64,000 bases of DNA from Pezicula radicicola (GCA_003008705.1 PDUO01000015.1:315290-379289), one strand, 5' to 3'; positions 11,890-22,614 are shown, counted from the first letter of the stretch. The notes: generated from the letters alone by a model not told the origin. Translations and numbers: made by a program.

Positions 11890-13487
11890 GTAGAGGAATA
11901 ATTAGAGTGCCGGTTTGCTCATAGAGAAAATGATGACTGAACTTCGTGTTAGTGTAAAAGTCTTAATAGATAATTAGACAGACATAGTTACGTGGCAGCA
12001 GTGACTGAATTCTATAGAGAATTTCTTCGTTTTTATAGATATTTGCAAAACATGGAACAGGCTCTCCAGCATCGAAAAAACAGGCCCAAATTGGCACAAG
12101 CCATAACACTAAATCAACACTCAAAACACAGGTACTTTTTAACTTTTCTTGAGTATGAAATCTTTTTTGTATACATATAATAGTAATAATAAAAGACTTA
12201 GAATTGTAGGAGAGCAAAAGATATAGATTTAGTGGCTTTTGTGGTGTATGGCCCGTGCTAATTTGGATCTTTTTTTTTCGATGCTAGAGAGACAGGGCAG
12301 GAGTGAAGGAGAGATGTGTTAAGCGAGGCATTGAAGAAGGGGGGGGGCGAGTCACGTGAGTAAACTCCAAAGCGAAAGTTTGTGATTATTCAAAGCTAAC
12401 AAGAGTTTTCCTCAAATTCATTCCCATTTTCAATTTATGTTACCCCCAAAGGACAGCCCAATTATTCCGTGTCAACCCTTAAACTAGCAGTGCTCTTCCC
12501 TTGAACCACCAGAACGAGAGCATTCATACACTATTGAAGGAATCTGCCGCTCCACTTGCAGTTCTTGAATCTCTACTAATAACAAGAAGCTATCCCCCTA
12601 CGTCTATATCATTGTCCCATCTGTCCTCGTGCATCATTGTGGAGACGAGCCATGAAAGAAATCGATCCTCGTAGTGTTTCCCTAGTGCATAACGCGACAC
12701 AACATTGTGTCCCCATATGTACTTGTCTTGCTACTTTTGCTGATTTGTTACTTGAAATGCTTGTCAAGTCTTGCCCTCGACCGATTTGAACTTTGCACTA
12801 GCACATTGTCTTCTTTGACATCTTGATATACCACTTTATTGCAATTGAAACAATACTTCGATAGCCATCTTCTTACACTCGACTCCAGCGGACTTTGAGA
12901 ACTACAGTCCCGCCAAAACGTTTAAGATGCCGCAGTAGTCTTCTTCGGGTCGCAGCATCACCCAATTCCGACGTCGCTGCAGCAAAATTACTGATATTTC
13001 TTGGGCCTAGTCTTTCAGTAGGTACTCTCTAGTATATAGCGCGTGTCACATTCTCCTGCCATAAGTCACAAACAAACCTCTTCTAGTAATTTTCAAACCC
13101 GTAATTATACGGCAGGTGTACGTACCAATTACTCACAGGCCGGCGCAGTACTCATGACCTTTATAAGAACTCGATAACGCTGAAGGTAATCTAGGTTTAT
13201 ATAGATATGGCAAGTAGCAACCATATTCACTGATTTCAACAAAACTTCGTCTGGCCGTGGCCAATAGAAGCTCACCGCTTAAGCAAGGTCACGGCGCGTA
13301 CCTACTTAACCCTCCTACTCTTTTCATTTCTTCTTCCTTTTCCTTTCTTCAAACTCCACGCCAGGAGCGCCAAAAACTTTCCATTACAGGTCGCCCAAAG
13401 CGTATATTCGTTAATTGCAGCGTCCCCCTTCACGCCCTGCAACGATACACCACCAAGAGAGGAAGAACAACAAAACAAGGCACAAAC
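11890..13487. other. Intergenic region upstream of the BTB gene
   Basis: Mostly AT-rich DNA without supported coding frames. There is a poly-T tract at 12270-12278 and a G8 tract near 12340. The last 170 bp before 13488 are C/T-rich and carry the likely 5' leader of the next gene. The short open frames at 11963-12217 have no recognisable features. Confidence 0.4.
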
Positions 13488-15510
13488 ATGGCTGCTCCCA
13501 GCATTGCCCGCAGTGTGGAAGAAATATGCAATGCTAAGAGAGACTCCCACGAACAATACCGCGCACTGTAAGATCCCGTATAATACCTACCGCGCTTTAG
13601 CTAACGGGTTCTAGGATACTTGAGAAGTATCATAGTGCTATCTTTATTAAGCTAGATAACGGAGACCGTTTTATTCCCGTCAACGGTTCTATATTCACCC
13701 TAATGTCTCAATACTTCCGTAAGGCTCTCCATACTCCTCTTTTCGAGGAACACTATACTCGTGTTCTTGATTTAGGAGACTTTTCATCAATAGTATTCGA
13801 CGTATTCCGTAACTGGGTACAAGAATACCACCTAGAGATCACCGCATCTATGCGAAATAATAAATCTTCTACTGAAGACTACGGAGACTCTGATGAGCTC
13901 AGAGACATTTTGGAAGGAACTGACAATCTATCACATCATCTTGAAGTAGCGTATCTTCACACACAAAGTGGAGAAGCGGCAATGAACAATAGCGCCAACA
14001 CCATCGACAAGGATCCTTATTTAGAATTCCTCCTCGAGGTCTTCAGATTGGCGGACTACATTGCTAGTCCAATATTTCTGAATGCTACCGTAGATAGAAT
14101 TTTGTCTCAGTTGGAAGACTATAACGAGCAACACAGTGGGGGAATGCCGCTATATCTCCTTGACGGTGTTTGGGAAATGACGGCGCCATGGAGTCCGCTT
14201 CGACGTATATTCTTGGGCTTGCTCTATACCACAACTGACGGCAATTACTTCGCATCAGAAGCCTTACGAGAGATTCTTGACACCAGAATAATTATGCGGC
14301 CTTCGTTGTTGAAAGATATTGCTGTGTATGGAGCTAATGAAAGTCAACACGGTTTTGTGTCATGGGAGGCCAAATTTTTCACTGGTGGATGCCACTATCA
14401 TTGGCATCCGAACAAAGGCAATGGTGCCAAATGCAGGAGCGGCGTGGTTGTTGATGCGACCTTTTGGTTTAGCGAGCCATGCCGGTCTGCTGAAGAAACG
14501 GCAGACGAAGGTGTTCCACAAGATGAAGATGTTCCACAAGACGAAGATGTTCCACGAGACGAAGGTGTTCCACAAGATGAAGGTATTCCACAAGACGAAG
14601 ATATTCCACAAGACGAAGCTCAAACTGAGCAGTCATCCGGTAAGCTGCACCGGCCCCATTCCGTTGCTAATCTTGCCAGTGAACTATTTATTGCCAAGGC
14701 CCAAACGTCAGAATTCTATTTCTAATATTCTAAATCTCTAAGGATTTTACTAACGCAGCGTTCATAGGTGGAGACCAGAACAAGGAGATTAACGAAATGC
14801 CATTTCGCGCCACTTTGTCAACCACGAATAATAATATGCAGGCTGATGAAATAGCCCGTAATTTGTAAGTCCGCTTCTTCTCGAAAAAAAAAAAGTTTAT
14901 TACAGCTCTGACCATTATTGTAGACTGCTTGAAAACTACCAGAGATGGATCTATGCCGCCCTGGATGGAAGAGAGTCAATTGAAGACATCAGTGCCGAGC
15001 TTTTCCGTACAGCAGAATTCCGTAGTGTGGAGCCCTGAGGTTTCTTCAGAATTCAGCAATCGCCCAGATTGGCTTTTCAAGCTCCTTATCAAATTCTCGA
15101 ATGTAGCTCACCATCTTGGAAGCCCGGCCTTGCTGAACACAATCATCAACGATTTCATCACCGAAATTAAGACTTATTATGACGCTCATGACGCTCCACC
15201 ATTTTACTTGTTCGAATTCACTTGGACCAAGACGGAACCGGACAATCCCATTCGGCAGGTCCTTTTGGATTCTCTGTTCAAATCAAGTTGGACTACTCGA
15301 GTATATCCGCAATGGTTGAAGATCGAGAGAATTTTAGATTCCGGGGTGATATATTCAGTGGAGGTGTTACAAGACATTGCTATTCGTGGGACCCGTGGGC
15401 TAGAACCACCACCCTGGGAAGGTGACGATTGCCTTTATCACATTCATCCCGAACCTGAAGATGGCCAGTCGTCTCCTGTTTGTACGCAGTCACGAGGGCT
15501 GTGCTGGTAG
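13488..15510 (+). CDS. BTB/POZ-domain protein with two similar C-terminal modules
   Basis: Proposed exons are 13488-13567, 13615-14639, 14768-14864, 14924-15006 and 15050-15510, giving 581 residues. The first three introns have GTAAGA/GTAAGC/GTAAGT donors; introns 1 and 2 have CTAAC branch points. The fourth (15007-15049, only 43 bp) is less certain; a one-base frame shift is the alternative, because the copy at 15708 is uninterrupted there. The N-terminus holds a BTB-like fold (IFIKLDNGDRFIPVNGSIF, then YFRKALHTPLFEEH, then LDLGDF). Module 1 follows and ends in GGCHYHWHPNKG. Then come an acidic hexapeptide repeat, a linker, and module 2 ending in DDCLYHIHPEPE. BTB domains usually mediate dimerisation or Cullin-3 binding. 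The C-terminal Cys/His cluster could bind zinc, which is inference. If splicing fails, the protein ends at 14725 after module 1. Confidence 0.7.
14504..14617 (+). repeat. 18-bp coding tandem repeat (DE-G/D-V/I-P-Q units)
   Basis: Six consecutive 18-bp units, plus a partial one, encode DEGVPQ, DEDVPQ, DEDVPR, DEGVPQ, DEGIPQ and DEDIPQ. They lie between module 1 and the intron at 14640. The homologous place in the neighbouring copy (about 15900-16140) has unrelated Ser-rich sequence, so the repeat arose after the duplication. Copy number is likely variable between strains, which is inference. Confidence 0.85.
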
Positions 15511-15707
15511 TACGAACATGCAATGTCCGAATCATTCAACATTATCTCTGAAGGTGACTAGGCCAAGGGACCAATCGGCTGGGATCGTGTCAAATTGTAA
15601 CTGAGGATAAAGGCACTTTATAGGGAGACCGACCGAGAATCTTGTAGTTATGATGTGAATGGGGAGTAGATTATGGCATAGGAAAAAGCAGCCCACCTAA
15701 CCCGCGG
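15511..15707. other. 3' flank of the BTB gene and duplication junction
   Basis: The sequence after the stop (about 15600-15690: AACTGAGGATAAAGG, then ATGTGAATGGGGAGTAGA) is homologous to the flank after 17053 (AACTGAGGACCGAG, then ATATGAATGGGGATTG). The junction with the truncated second copy lies close to 15690-15720. Confidence 0.6.
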
Positions 15708-17053
15708 GTGGGTTACTATAGGCCTAAGCAAGAATATCTGGACAGTGGAATCATTACATCGCGCTCGCTGTTGAAAGACCTTGCTGTGAAGGCAGTCGAT
15801 GGTTCATCTTTCTTTGGTGCGCCATGGGAGGCAGAGCCTTTTGTCGGTGGTTGCCACTACCATTGGCACCCAAATAAACGCAACAGAGTCAAATGCAAGA
15901 GTGAAACGAGCTGTGTTGTCGAAGAAGAACTGAATGGCGACTTGGATGCTAGCCATAGTTCAGAGGAAGCTGGTTCAAAAGACAGCAACTACGAACGTTC
16001 CACAACCAGTTCAATTAGTGGTGCCCAGAACACAATCTACTCAAGTGTCGGCGAGCTCTCCAGCAATACGTCGATATTAAATCCATTCAGCGGCGATCTG
16101 GAAGGTCAAACAAACCCTTATAGTCAGGCCGAGCAGCCTTCCGGTAAGTTAGATGAAGCCTCCACCAATTGTTATTTTTGTCATTGAATGCCTTGCTGCC
16201 AAGACCGGTCTTCAACTAATCCATGATCTTTCAAGTAGGTCACAATAAGGAGATGGGTGAGAAGTCTCCTAAAGTTAAACTTTCGTACATAGAAGATATT
16301 CGTCCAGCCAACCAGATTACTCGCAGCGTGTAAGTCCTCTTCTCTCAATTACTCGGTACAAAATTTGACCGCCATTGCAGACTACTAGAAGAGTACCGGC
16401 AATTGATCTCTGATGCTCTAAATGGAAGAGTGTCTACCAAAGATGTCTGTGCTGAACTTCTTCACACGGGCAACCTGAGCTTTAGGGAGTCAGAGGATTA
16501 CCCGGAAATGACCAAGAGCAGGAACTGGCTTCTGGAACTCCTTGTCGAGTTCTCGGACCTTGCTCATCATGTCGGAATTCCAGTTTTGGTGAACACTATC
16601 ATTGATGAGTTTATTAAAGAACTTGAAGTCTATTACAATGTTCATGGCGGTCCTCCCATGTACTTATTTGAGTTTACGTGGCTCAATACGGCGAGCGATA
16701 ATCCTATTCGACGAGTACTTCTAGATGCGCTGTTTAGATCGAGATGGACCATCGTACATCGTCCCTGGGAGAAGATTGAGAGGCTTTTGGACTCTGGGGA
16801 AATCAATGCTGTGGAGGTACTTAAGGATATCGCCATTCGAGCCTTTCATGGCCTTCAAGCAGCTCCATGGAAAGTGAACGAATGCATCTATCATTTCCAC
16901 CCAGAACTTCCAGAGGGCCCATTTTCTCCGTTTTGTAGAAATTCATGGGGATTGTCCAAGAAATACAGATATCCAGTTTCCGGATCACCCAAAACCATCT
17001 CTGAGGATGAGCCGCAGGAGCCGCCGTTTGATTGGGATAATGTACAATGGTAA
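15708..17053 (+). CDS. 5'-truncated tandem copy of the BTB-linked two-module gene
   Basis: Homologous to the second half of the gene at 13488. Exons are 15708-16143, 16239-16329 and 16381-17053, with GTAAGT donors at the same places as introns 2 and 3 of that gene. It starts inside module 1 (LDSGIITSRSLLKDLAV; then GGCHYHWHPNKR), lacks the BTB domain and has no convincing ATG. A TATAG acceptor with a CTAAC box at about 15690-15714 could join it to an upstream exon, but none was identified. Module 2 is uninterrupted (WLLELLVEFSDLAHH; ending in NECIYHFHPELPE plus Cys). Between aligned codons it has 75 bases, where the other two copies have 76 and 74, so this copy shows the ancestral frame. It may be a pseudogene through loss of its 5' end. 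Confidence 0.5.
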
Positions 17054-18361
17054 CTGAGGACCGAGAAATTTTATGGAGACACCGAGAATGTTGTTGGGAA
17101 TCTTGGGATATGAATGGGGATTGTCGATTTAGTGGGAGGGAGGTCTTAGCATAGAAAATGTAAAAAAAAATTAAAAAATTCCTCGCCCAGCAATTCAATC
17201 ATGCCATTAGTCGTAAACAACCTTTTGGGTTTAATGATTAAACTCCGATATTGGGTTCTTTCCTGGAGTCTATATTATTATACTCGTCTATAAAAACTGG
17301 AAAATGTTGCGTACGAAGTACAATGCAGTCACGGCCACGCGACAATCTGTAAATAATACCTTAGAGTCTAATAGGATCAATCATAAGGTCTTTTCCTTAG
17401 CTAAGTAACCCACCTGACTTAATTATCCCACTTACTTATTTAGGCAACTGATTTATTTGAGTAACAACTTATTTGAGTAACCAACGTATTCGAGCGACTA
17501 ATGTGGCTAGAGTAACTCAATTGATTCCGGTGTCTGGTTTAAAACTTGTCCGTAGTCAGGCAGCGCGTTCCAGAATTTCAGCTGTTCGGATCTTCGAAAT
17601 AAACACTTGGAATTGTTTTCCTGCTTGAAAAATGTAGGTAATTTCTCTATCTAGCGAAGCGAGCTTAAGAGCTAATCGCATAAAGCTTGAATCTCTCTAT
17701 AACATAACAACGTGAAAAGCACCTTGCAACACTAGAAGGAGTATATAAACAGAGAGCTAATTTTAAGAAATTGCTACGCTTCAAGAAAATCTTTCAAGCT
17801 TGAGAGTTTTCTACATTTATACATGTTTTAGCCGAGCATCCGGATAGCCCAAGGTTTGCAAGGAATATCGAGTATCGGTTTCCTTGCTCTCTAAAGCTAA
17901 ATTTCTAGACAATTGGTGATCAAAGTATCGATATTTGTTATGAATCGAGGGGTAAATAGTAACAAGGGGTCTATAGCCCACTTGAGATTAAGCTTCTGTT
18001 CATCCCACTTTCATAATACTCCCCGCTTGAGTACTCCGCAATAGCATTTCAACCCCCGCAGTACCCTTCTACAGGCCCAATTTTATGCATAGAACGTTAC
18101 ATTACCTATACAGAACTAGATTTTCACAGGGTTTTTTTTGGTTTACGCACAAGAAACAGAGGAGACGGCTGTATGTATTTCTGCATTGAGCGTATGCTAA
18201 TTCGCATATGCCGGTTGTGCCTGTTCATGATATGAGACCTCAACGCTATGTGAGGGGTCAAACATGTCATCAATAAAATGATTATTTACAAGCCCTTCCA
18301 ACTTACAGATGAATTTTGCACTCCGTCTTACCTTAACCTCAACTGTCTTATCCTGGCAGCA
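17054..18361. other. Intergenic with a dispersed repeat copy
   Basis: No gene. A repeat copy lies at 17286-17545: it begins CTATAAAAACTGGAAAATGTT and continues into several GAGTAAC/GTAACC motifs at 17405-17520, ending GGTGTCTGGTTTAAAACTT, just as in the copy near 37828-38125. The stretch at 17620-18270 holds the 5' flank of the secreted protein gene, without a clear TATA box. Confidence 0.45.
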
Positions 18362-19540
18362 ATGAACATCATGTCAAAGTTTTTCTATAAGTTTATTTTC
18401 CTAACCGCCGCACTCACGGTGTCCTATACACGAGCTCAAGAATGCACCGCAGACGAAGATTGCAACCTCAACGGCGTCTGTTCTAGTAACAATCTCTGCA
18501 TTTGCGATAAGAGTTGGATTGGAAGTGATTGTGGTGCCCTCGATGTTCGACCAGCCACCAGATCAAGCGGTTATAACAAGACGGGCGAAGGAACCTCCTC
18601 ATGGGGAAGCAAAATTGTGCACGACCCAGCTGACCCTCAGCTGTTCCATCTGTTCTTAGCTGAATTCACACATGGATGCGGATTGGATTACTGGTCTCCA
18701 TACAGTCGCATCATACGAGCTGAGTCGACGACGGGTCCTACGGGCCCTTACCAGTTTGCTGCTGAAGTTGTGGGGACGTTTGCACATAATCCTACTGTGG
18801 TTTATGATGAGGCAACGGAATTGTATTTGCTTTATTACATTGGATGCCCTACTGCTGTCCCTGAAGGAGAATGTTCATTGTTGAATTTTACTTGTGGATA
18901 TGGGAATACTTTAAACGGGGAGAGTGGAATTTCTGTTCAGTCATCACCAAATCTTCGTGACTGGAGCTTTCATGGGCAGATACTCACCGGAGATACGGAA
19001 GAGGAATGGGATGCGGATATTACTAACCCATCACCGTTTCCTCTCTACTCGCCAAATAATGAGACTTCGGCGATACTACTTGCATACCGTGGGTGCCCTT
19101 TCAACTGTTCTGGCACAGAACTCCTGAGCGTTGCCAGTGCCCCAGATTTCACAGGGCCATACACTCTAGCTCATAAGAAACCGATCTTCGACGCTCCAAA
19201 TGAAGACCCATTTGTATGGCGCGACAAGCGAGGGAACTTCCACATGCTCCTACACTCCCTAGAGCCAAATGGCGGTTTTGGAAGCGGGCCTAATGTTGGA
19301 CGACATGCTTATGCTAGAGCTTGGGATGGAGAGTGGACCTTCAACAACAATACACTGGCATTCAATACAACGGTTGATTTTACTGATGGAACTGCCATTG
19401 ACTTTTACCGCCGGGAAAGACCACAGCTTTTCTTTAGTGAAGACGGTGAATTGACACCATTGTATTTGACAAATGGTGTTCAGGAGAAGAATTCGTCGGC
19501 TAGCTATACCGTCATCCAACCACTTGGAGCGGTAGTTTGA
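18362..19540 (+). CDS. Secreted EGF-like / five-bladed beta-propeller (GH43-fold-like) protein
   Basis: Single exon, 392 residues from the ATG at 18362. The frame is open from 18278, but this ATG places a signal peptide at the very start (FFYKFIFLTAALTVSYTRA, then Gln). Directly after it comes an EGF-like Cys cluster (about residues 27-58; ECTADEDC, NGVCSSNNLCICD, GSDCG). The rest resembles the beta-propeller fold of GH43/GH62-type glycosidases and related sugar-binding proteins, with repeated blade motifs such as AHNPTVVYDEATELYLLYYIG, ITNPSPFPLYS and FDAPNEDPFVWRDKRGNFHML (DPFxW). Several N-glycosylation sites (NxS/T) fit secretion. The substrate is unknown; a role in carbohydrate binding or hydrolysis outside the cell is inference. 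Confidence 0.75.
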   Translation: MNIMSKFFYKFIFLTAALTVSYTRAQECTADEDCNLNGVCSSNNLCICDKSWIGSDCGALDVRPATRSSGYNKTGEGTSSWGSKIVHDPADPQLFHLFLAEFTHGCGLDYWSPYSRIIRAESTTGPTGPYQFAAEVVGTFAHNPTVVYDEATELYLLYYIGCPTAVPEGECSLLNFTCGYGNTLNGESGISVQSSPNLRDWSFHGQILTGDTEEEWDADITNPSPFPLYSPNNETSAILLAYRGCPFNCSGTELLSVASAPDFTGPYTLAHKKPIFDAPNEDPFVWRDKRGNFHMLLHSLEPNGGFGSGPNVGRHAYARAWDGEWTFNNNTLAFNTTVDFTDGTAIDFYRRERPQLFFSEDGELTPLYLTNGVQEKNSSASYTVIQPLGAVV

Positions 19541-19942
19541 GCACACCGAAGATATGGCTTTTTGCCTGTGTAAGGCAGAATGAAACGAGACAATCTATCA
19601 ATAGTATTAAATGGATCATAAGAGTTGCTAAGATTATTTAACGATTTAACCTAAGGTAGCTTAAGTTTGATAGCTTAATTCTCGTCTTAGACAGTCAAAA
19701 TAAGACGTCTCTCTGCTAGTCCTAATTATTTTAACACTGCACATCTTTGGGTTGAAGAGCGAAATGTCCTTAGAGAAACAGGTGACCTTTAGTGTCAGCA
19801 TTAAATCTCCAAACTTTCTTCTAGTCTCATTCTGTTAGAAACTACCCCATTTAACATACTAATGTTGGCACATAACATTAATTTTAATTAGTGATGTATT
19901 TTCCCTTCATTTGATATTGTAATATTGGTGTTGCTCATATAT
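19541..19942. other. Intergenic, nothing recognised
   Basis: Short AT-rich spacer after the secreted-protein gene. No coding or repeat feature is supported before the repeat block at 19943. Confidence 0.5.
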
Positions 19943-20150
19943 CCTATACAGAGGTTCTTCCAGGGTAATTAGTAGAGTTGGCGTAATATATGAGACGCTC
20001 AGAAACCAAGAAAGCAGGAGGGAAATTAGGTTTATAAGCAAGCTCTTTCACTATGCAGGGAATAATTATCAACCATACATTTAATATAATTCACGCTTAT
20101 GATTTAGTAATTTACATAAACTAAGTGGGCTACTCAAATAAAGTTACTTA
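19943..20150. repeat. Repeat R1, first copy
   Basis: Matches 21584-21800 over about 200 bp: both contain TATACAGAGGTTCTT, GAGTTGGCGTAATATATGAGA, AATTAGGTTTATAAGCA and TTACATAAAC. Differences are mostly transitions and small indels. It is directly followed by the GTTACT motif array at 20095-20195. Confidence 0.8.
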
Positions 20151-20159
20151 GATAAAGTA

Positions 20160-20664
20160 AGTTACTTAGACTAAGTAGGTCACTTAAACTATATAAGTAT
20201 CTCCAAATACTAAGATTTCTATTATTCTTACATAAGACTTCTCGATGACGGCAGAAAAGGAGTGTTATTATTATTATAAATAACGACTTATTCTACAAAA
20301 AAAAAGTTCTAAAAACCTAGGAACTAAAAGTTCCAATTCCCAAAAACAGCAAACTACGCCTAGACCAAAAAAAAACCGCTAAAAAAAGCAGCCCAATTCT
20401 ATTTCATAACTAAAAAAAAAGAGACAACCCATATTTCTACTCTATCCTCTCTAAAAACCAAAATTCTATGCTGGCCTCTCAAATTTGGTCGTGTTAAGGC
20501 CTTCGACGGCAAATTGTACACAACAATTGGTGGTATTAGTTTTCTTGCAGCAATGTTGTCGTTGATTCCGAAAAAAGAAAACTTTTTTGTGCAATTCATT
20601 GTTCGCCCCGACGATATTGGAATTATCGGCTATTAACTTGGCGAGCTTTTGCCACAAATATTGC
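20160..20664. repeat. Repeat R2, first copy (3' broken)
   Basis: Homologous to 22627-23140. Shared stretches include AGACTTCTCGAT, GCAGAAAAGGAGTGTT, TTTCTACTC-ATCCTCTC, ATGCTGGCCTC and CAACAATTGG-GGTA. It contains the degraded counterpart of the small minus-strand gene at 22880-23386: the peptide around LAKLIADNSNIVGANNELHKK parallels LAKITANNTQIVAANNKLRHE there. The copy stops near 20664 and the matching sequence resumes at 21449, overlapping by about 26 bp. Confidence 0.75.
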
Positions 20665-21197
20665 TCGATTACTTTCTGTGAAGTGAGCTGCTCAAAACAA
20701 GTGAGTCACTCAAGCCAAGTGAGATATCGGCTATGCTGGTGATCTGTAGCTAGATGTTTTTCGTGGCTGCAAACGATGTTGACATTGGGTGGCGTGGTTC
20801 CAGATACAAGAAGCATTCGGGTGAAATACTTGTGTATTCTTTGGCCCATATGCCGGACGGATTGCTCTAGTAAAGTCTCGCGATGGCAAAAAGTCTTACC
20901 GATAAGCCAAAAGGAGCCCAAACCCTAGAAAATGGCATTTTAGCTTGTAGGCTTGTTGAAGTGATCATGCACCGATTGGCTTACAGCTCCAACCCCAAAA
21001 TGGAAGGGCGGCTGTTGTACCCATTTTGAAACTGCTTCTGTTCCTACCCTAACATTAAAACAGCCAGGAATATCGAGCTCTCTGCAAAAGAAGACAAATC
21101 CAAAAGCCGCACAATAGTGCCGAATTGGACTTTTGCTGGAGGCTTTTTGTGATTGTATGATGGGTTTTCGAATGTTAAACTAAGCAAAGTGGCAAGT
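20665..21197. other. Sequence separating the two parts of repeat R2
   Basis: Begins with GTGAGCTGCTCAAAACAAGTGAGTCACTC motifs (20680-20720) and leads to the minisatellite at 21198. Its open frames (e.g. 20706-20921, minus) have no recognisable content. Confidence 0.45.
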
Positions 21198-21430
21198 GAG
21201 TTACTCAAAACAAGTAGGTTACTCAAAACAAGTAGGTTACTCAAAACAAGTAGGTTACTCAAAACAAGTAGGTTACTCAAAACAAGTAGGTTACTCNTAC
21301 TCAAAACAAGTAGGTTACTCAAAACAAGTAGGTTACTCAAAACAAGTAGGTTACTCAAAACAAGTAGGTTACTCAAAACAAGTAGGTTACTCTAATCCCA
21401 ATCAAGTGAGTTACCCAAGTCAACTTAGTT
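21198..21430. repeat. 18-bp minisatellite, unit AAAACAAGTAGGTTACTC, with an assembly gap
   Basis: Five identical units at 21207-21296, then a single N at 21297, then five more identical units at 21303-21392. Diverged units continue to 21430 (CAAGTGAGTTACCC, AACTTAGTTACCC). Because 18 is a multiple of three, open frames arise on both strands; these are artefacts. Perfect identity and the N indicate a collapsed or unspanned array, so the real copy number is unknown. Confidence 0.95.
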
Positions 21431-21448
21431 ACCCAGAATTGAGTACAC

Positions 21449-21583
21449 TATTGGCTTTTTGCCGCAAATACTGTTCGATGTATTTCAGTTGTACAATGTT
21501 TTTGGCGACCTAGAACGGATTTGACATCAGCGCAGTGGATGGCGCCTCTAGGGCAGCATGCCTTTAGGCATGCTGCGGCGCAA
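21449..21583. repeat. Repeat R2, partial 3' piece with hairpin
   Basis: Matches 23118-23270 (GATGTATTTCAGTTGTACAATGTTTTTGGCGACCT and GGCGCCTC-AGGGCAGCATGCC). A hairpin lies at 21553-21576 (GCAGCATGCC, loop TTTA, GGCATGCTGC), equivalent to the hairpin of the second copy at 23237-23262. Confidence 0.75.
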
Positions 21584-21834
21584 CCTATACAGAGGTTCTT
21601 GTAAGGTAATTATTAGAGTTGGCGTAATATATGAGATTCCCAGAAACTAACTTAAGAAAGTGGGAGGAAAATTAGGTTTATAAGCATGCTCTATCACCAT
21701 ATAGGGGAAGGATTATCAACCACCCGTTCAATACGATATACCCTCACAATTCGGTAAATTACATAAACCAAGTGCGTTACTCGAATGAAGTAAGTTAATT
21801 AAATAAAGTGCGTGACTTAAGCAAAGTGTGTTAC
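21584..21834. repeat. Repeat R1, second copy
   Basis: Second copy of the R1 sequence at 19943-20150, about 1.64 kb away in the same orientation. It ends in GTTACTC-type motifs and the GTTAC at 21830-21834. Confidence 0.8.
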
Positions 21835-22614
21835 TATTAGAACATTGGTTTTCGACATTGATTCACTGTATTGTATAAGCGCGCTAGCAGCGCGCTGGGC
21901 CAATGGGAAGCCGCGCTTTCACGGCCCGCGCCGCGCCGCTAGCCTAATTAGGACTAGGCTTTGTACGTAGACGAGTATGCGTCTTAGGAGGTACGACGGA
22001 GAAGAAGTCTTGCCAGGCGTGTGAGGGGTGTTGGGCGAGAAATTAGACTTTCTTGGCAATTCTTAGAACAATCTTAGCGTAAGAAGTTTCCTAGTTAGGA
22101 AGTCAGGTGATAGTAGAAAGGTATCTTAGTATGTATTTTAAAAGGCCTAGATATATTAAAAAAGAAAAAGAAAGATAAACCTATAAAGGTGACTTCTAGA
22201 GTAATATATAGAGGCACTTTAGTAGGAATTTGTAGAGGTATTTTTAGAGAGGTATTATAGGAGGTGGGAGGCTCTTCCCAATATTTATTGCCTAAGGCAA
22301 TACTACCTTAGGCTCTGAAATCGAATTACTAGTAATATGGGCTCCAAAATCGAATTATATAGGATTACCTATTTCCTTCTACGAAGTTCACGGGTGCGCG
22401 CAGAGCATCCGTCCATTTATAAGTATAGTAGTAGTATACTAGACTAATAGAAAGTTATTCTTTAGTAACTTATACTATACTACTAGTTTAATTAAAACTA
22501 GGCTTTATATATAAATAAGTATATTTAAACTATTATTCTTTCTTCTAGTTTGAAATTAATAACCATTCTACTATATTACTAATAAGTATACTAAGTAATA
22601 GGAGTAAACTAATA
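21835..22614. mobile_element. 780-bp insertion with GTTAC direct repeats and 6-bp inverted ends
   Basis: The sequence between R1 and R2 starts TATTAG (21835) and ends CTAATA (22614), a 6-bp inverted repeat. It is bordered by GTTAC on both sides (21830-21834, 22615-22619). Near the left end is the GC-rich palindrome GCGCGCT-AGC-AGCGCGC (21879-21895), while the remainder is TA-rich and RIP-like. No coding frame survives. GTTAC is also part of the local repeat motif, so the direct repeat could be coincidental; the first copy lacks the insert. Confidence 0.45.

Noticed and set aside
13703..14725. BTB gene starting at the ATG at 13703
   Set aside because: It starts inside the BTB fold; the upstream exon at 13488, with proper intron, supplies the missing strand and start.
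14504..21430. CRISPR array
   Set aside because: The tandem repeats have no spacers and the organism is a fungus.
21044..21513. Open frames on both strands across the minisatellite (repeats of SKQVGY, LKTSRL and similar)
   Set aside because: The 18-bp period keeps all frames open without coding meaning; an N lies inside and no start or domain exists.
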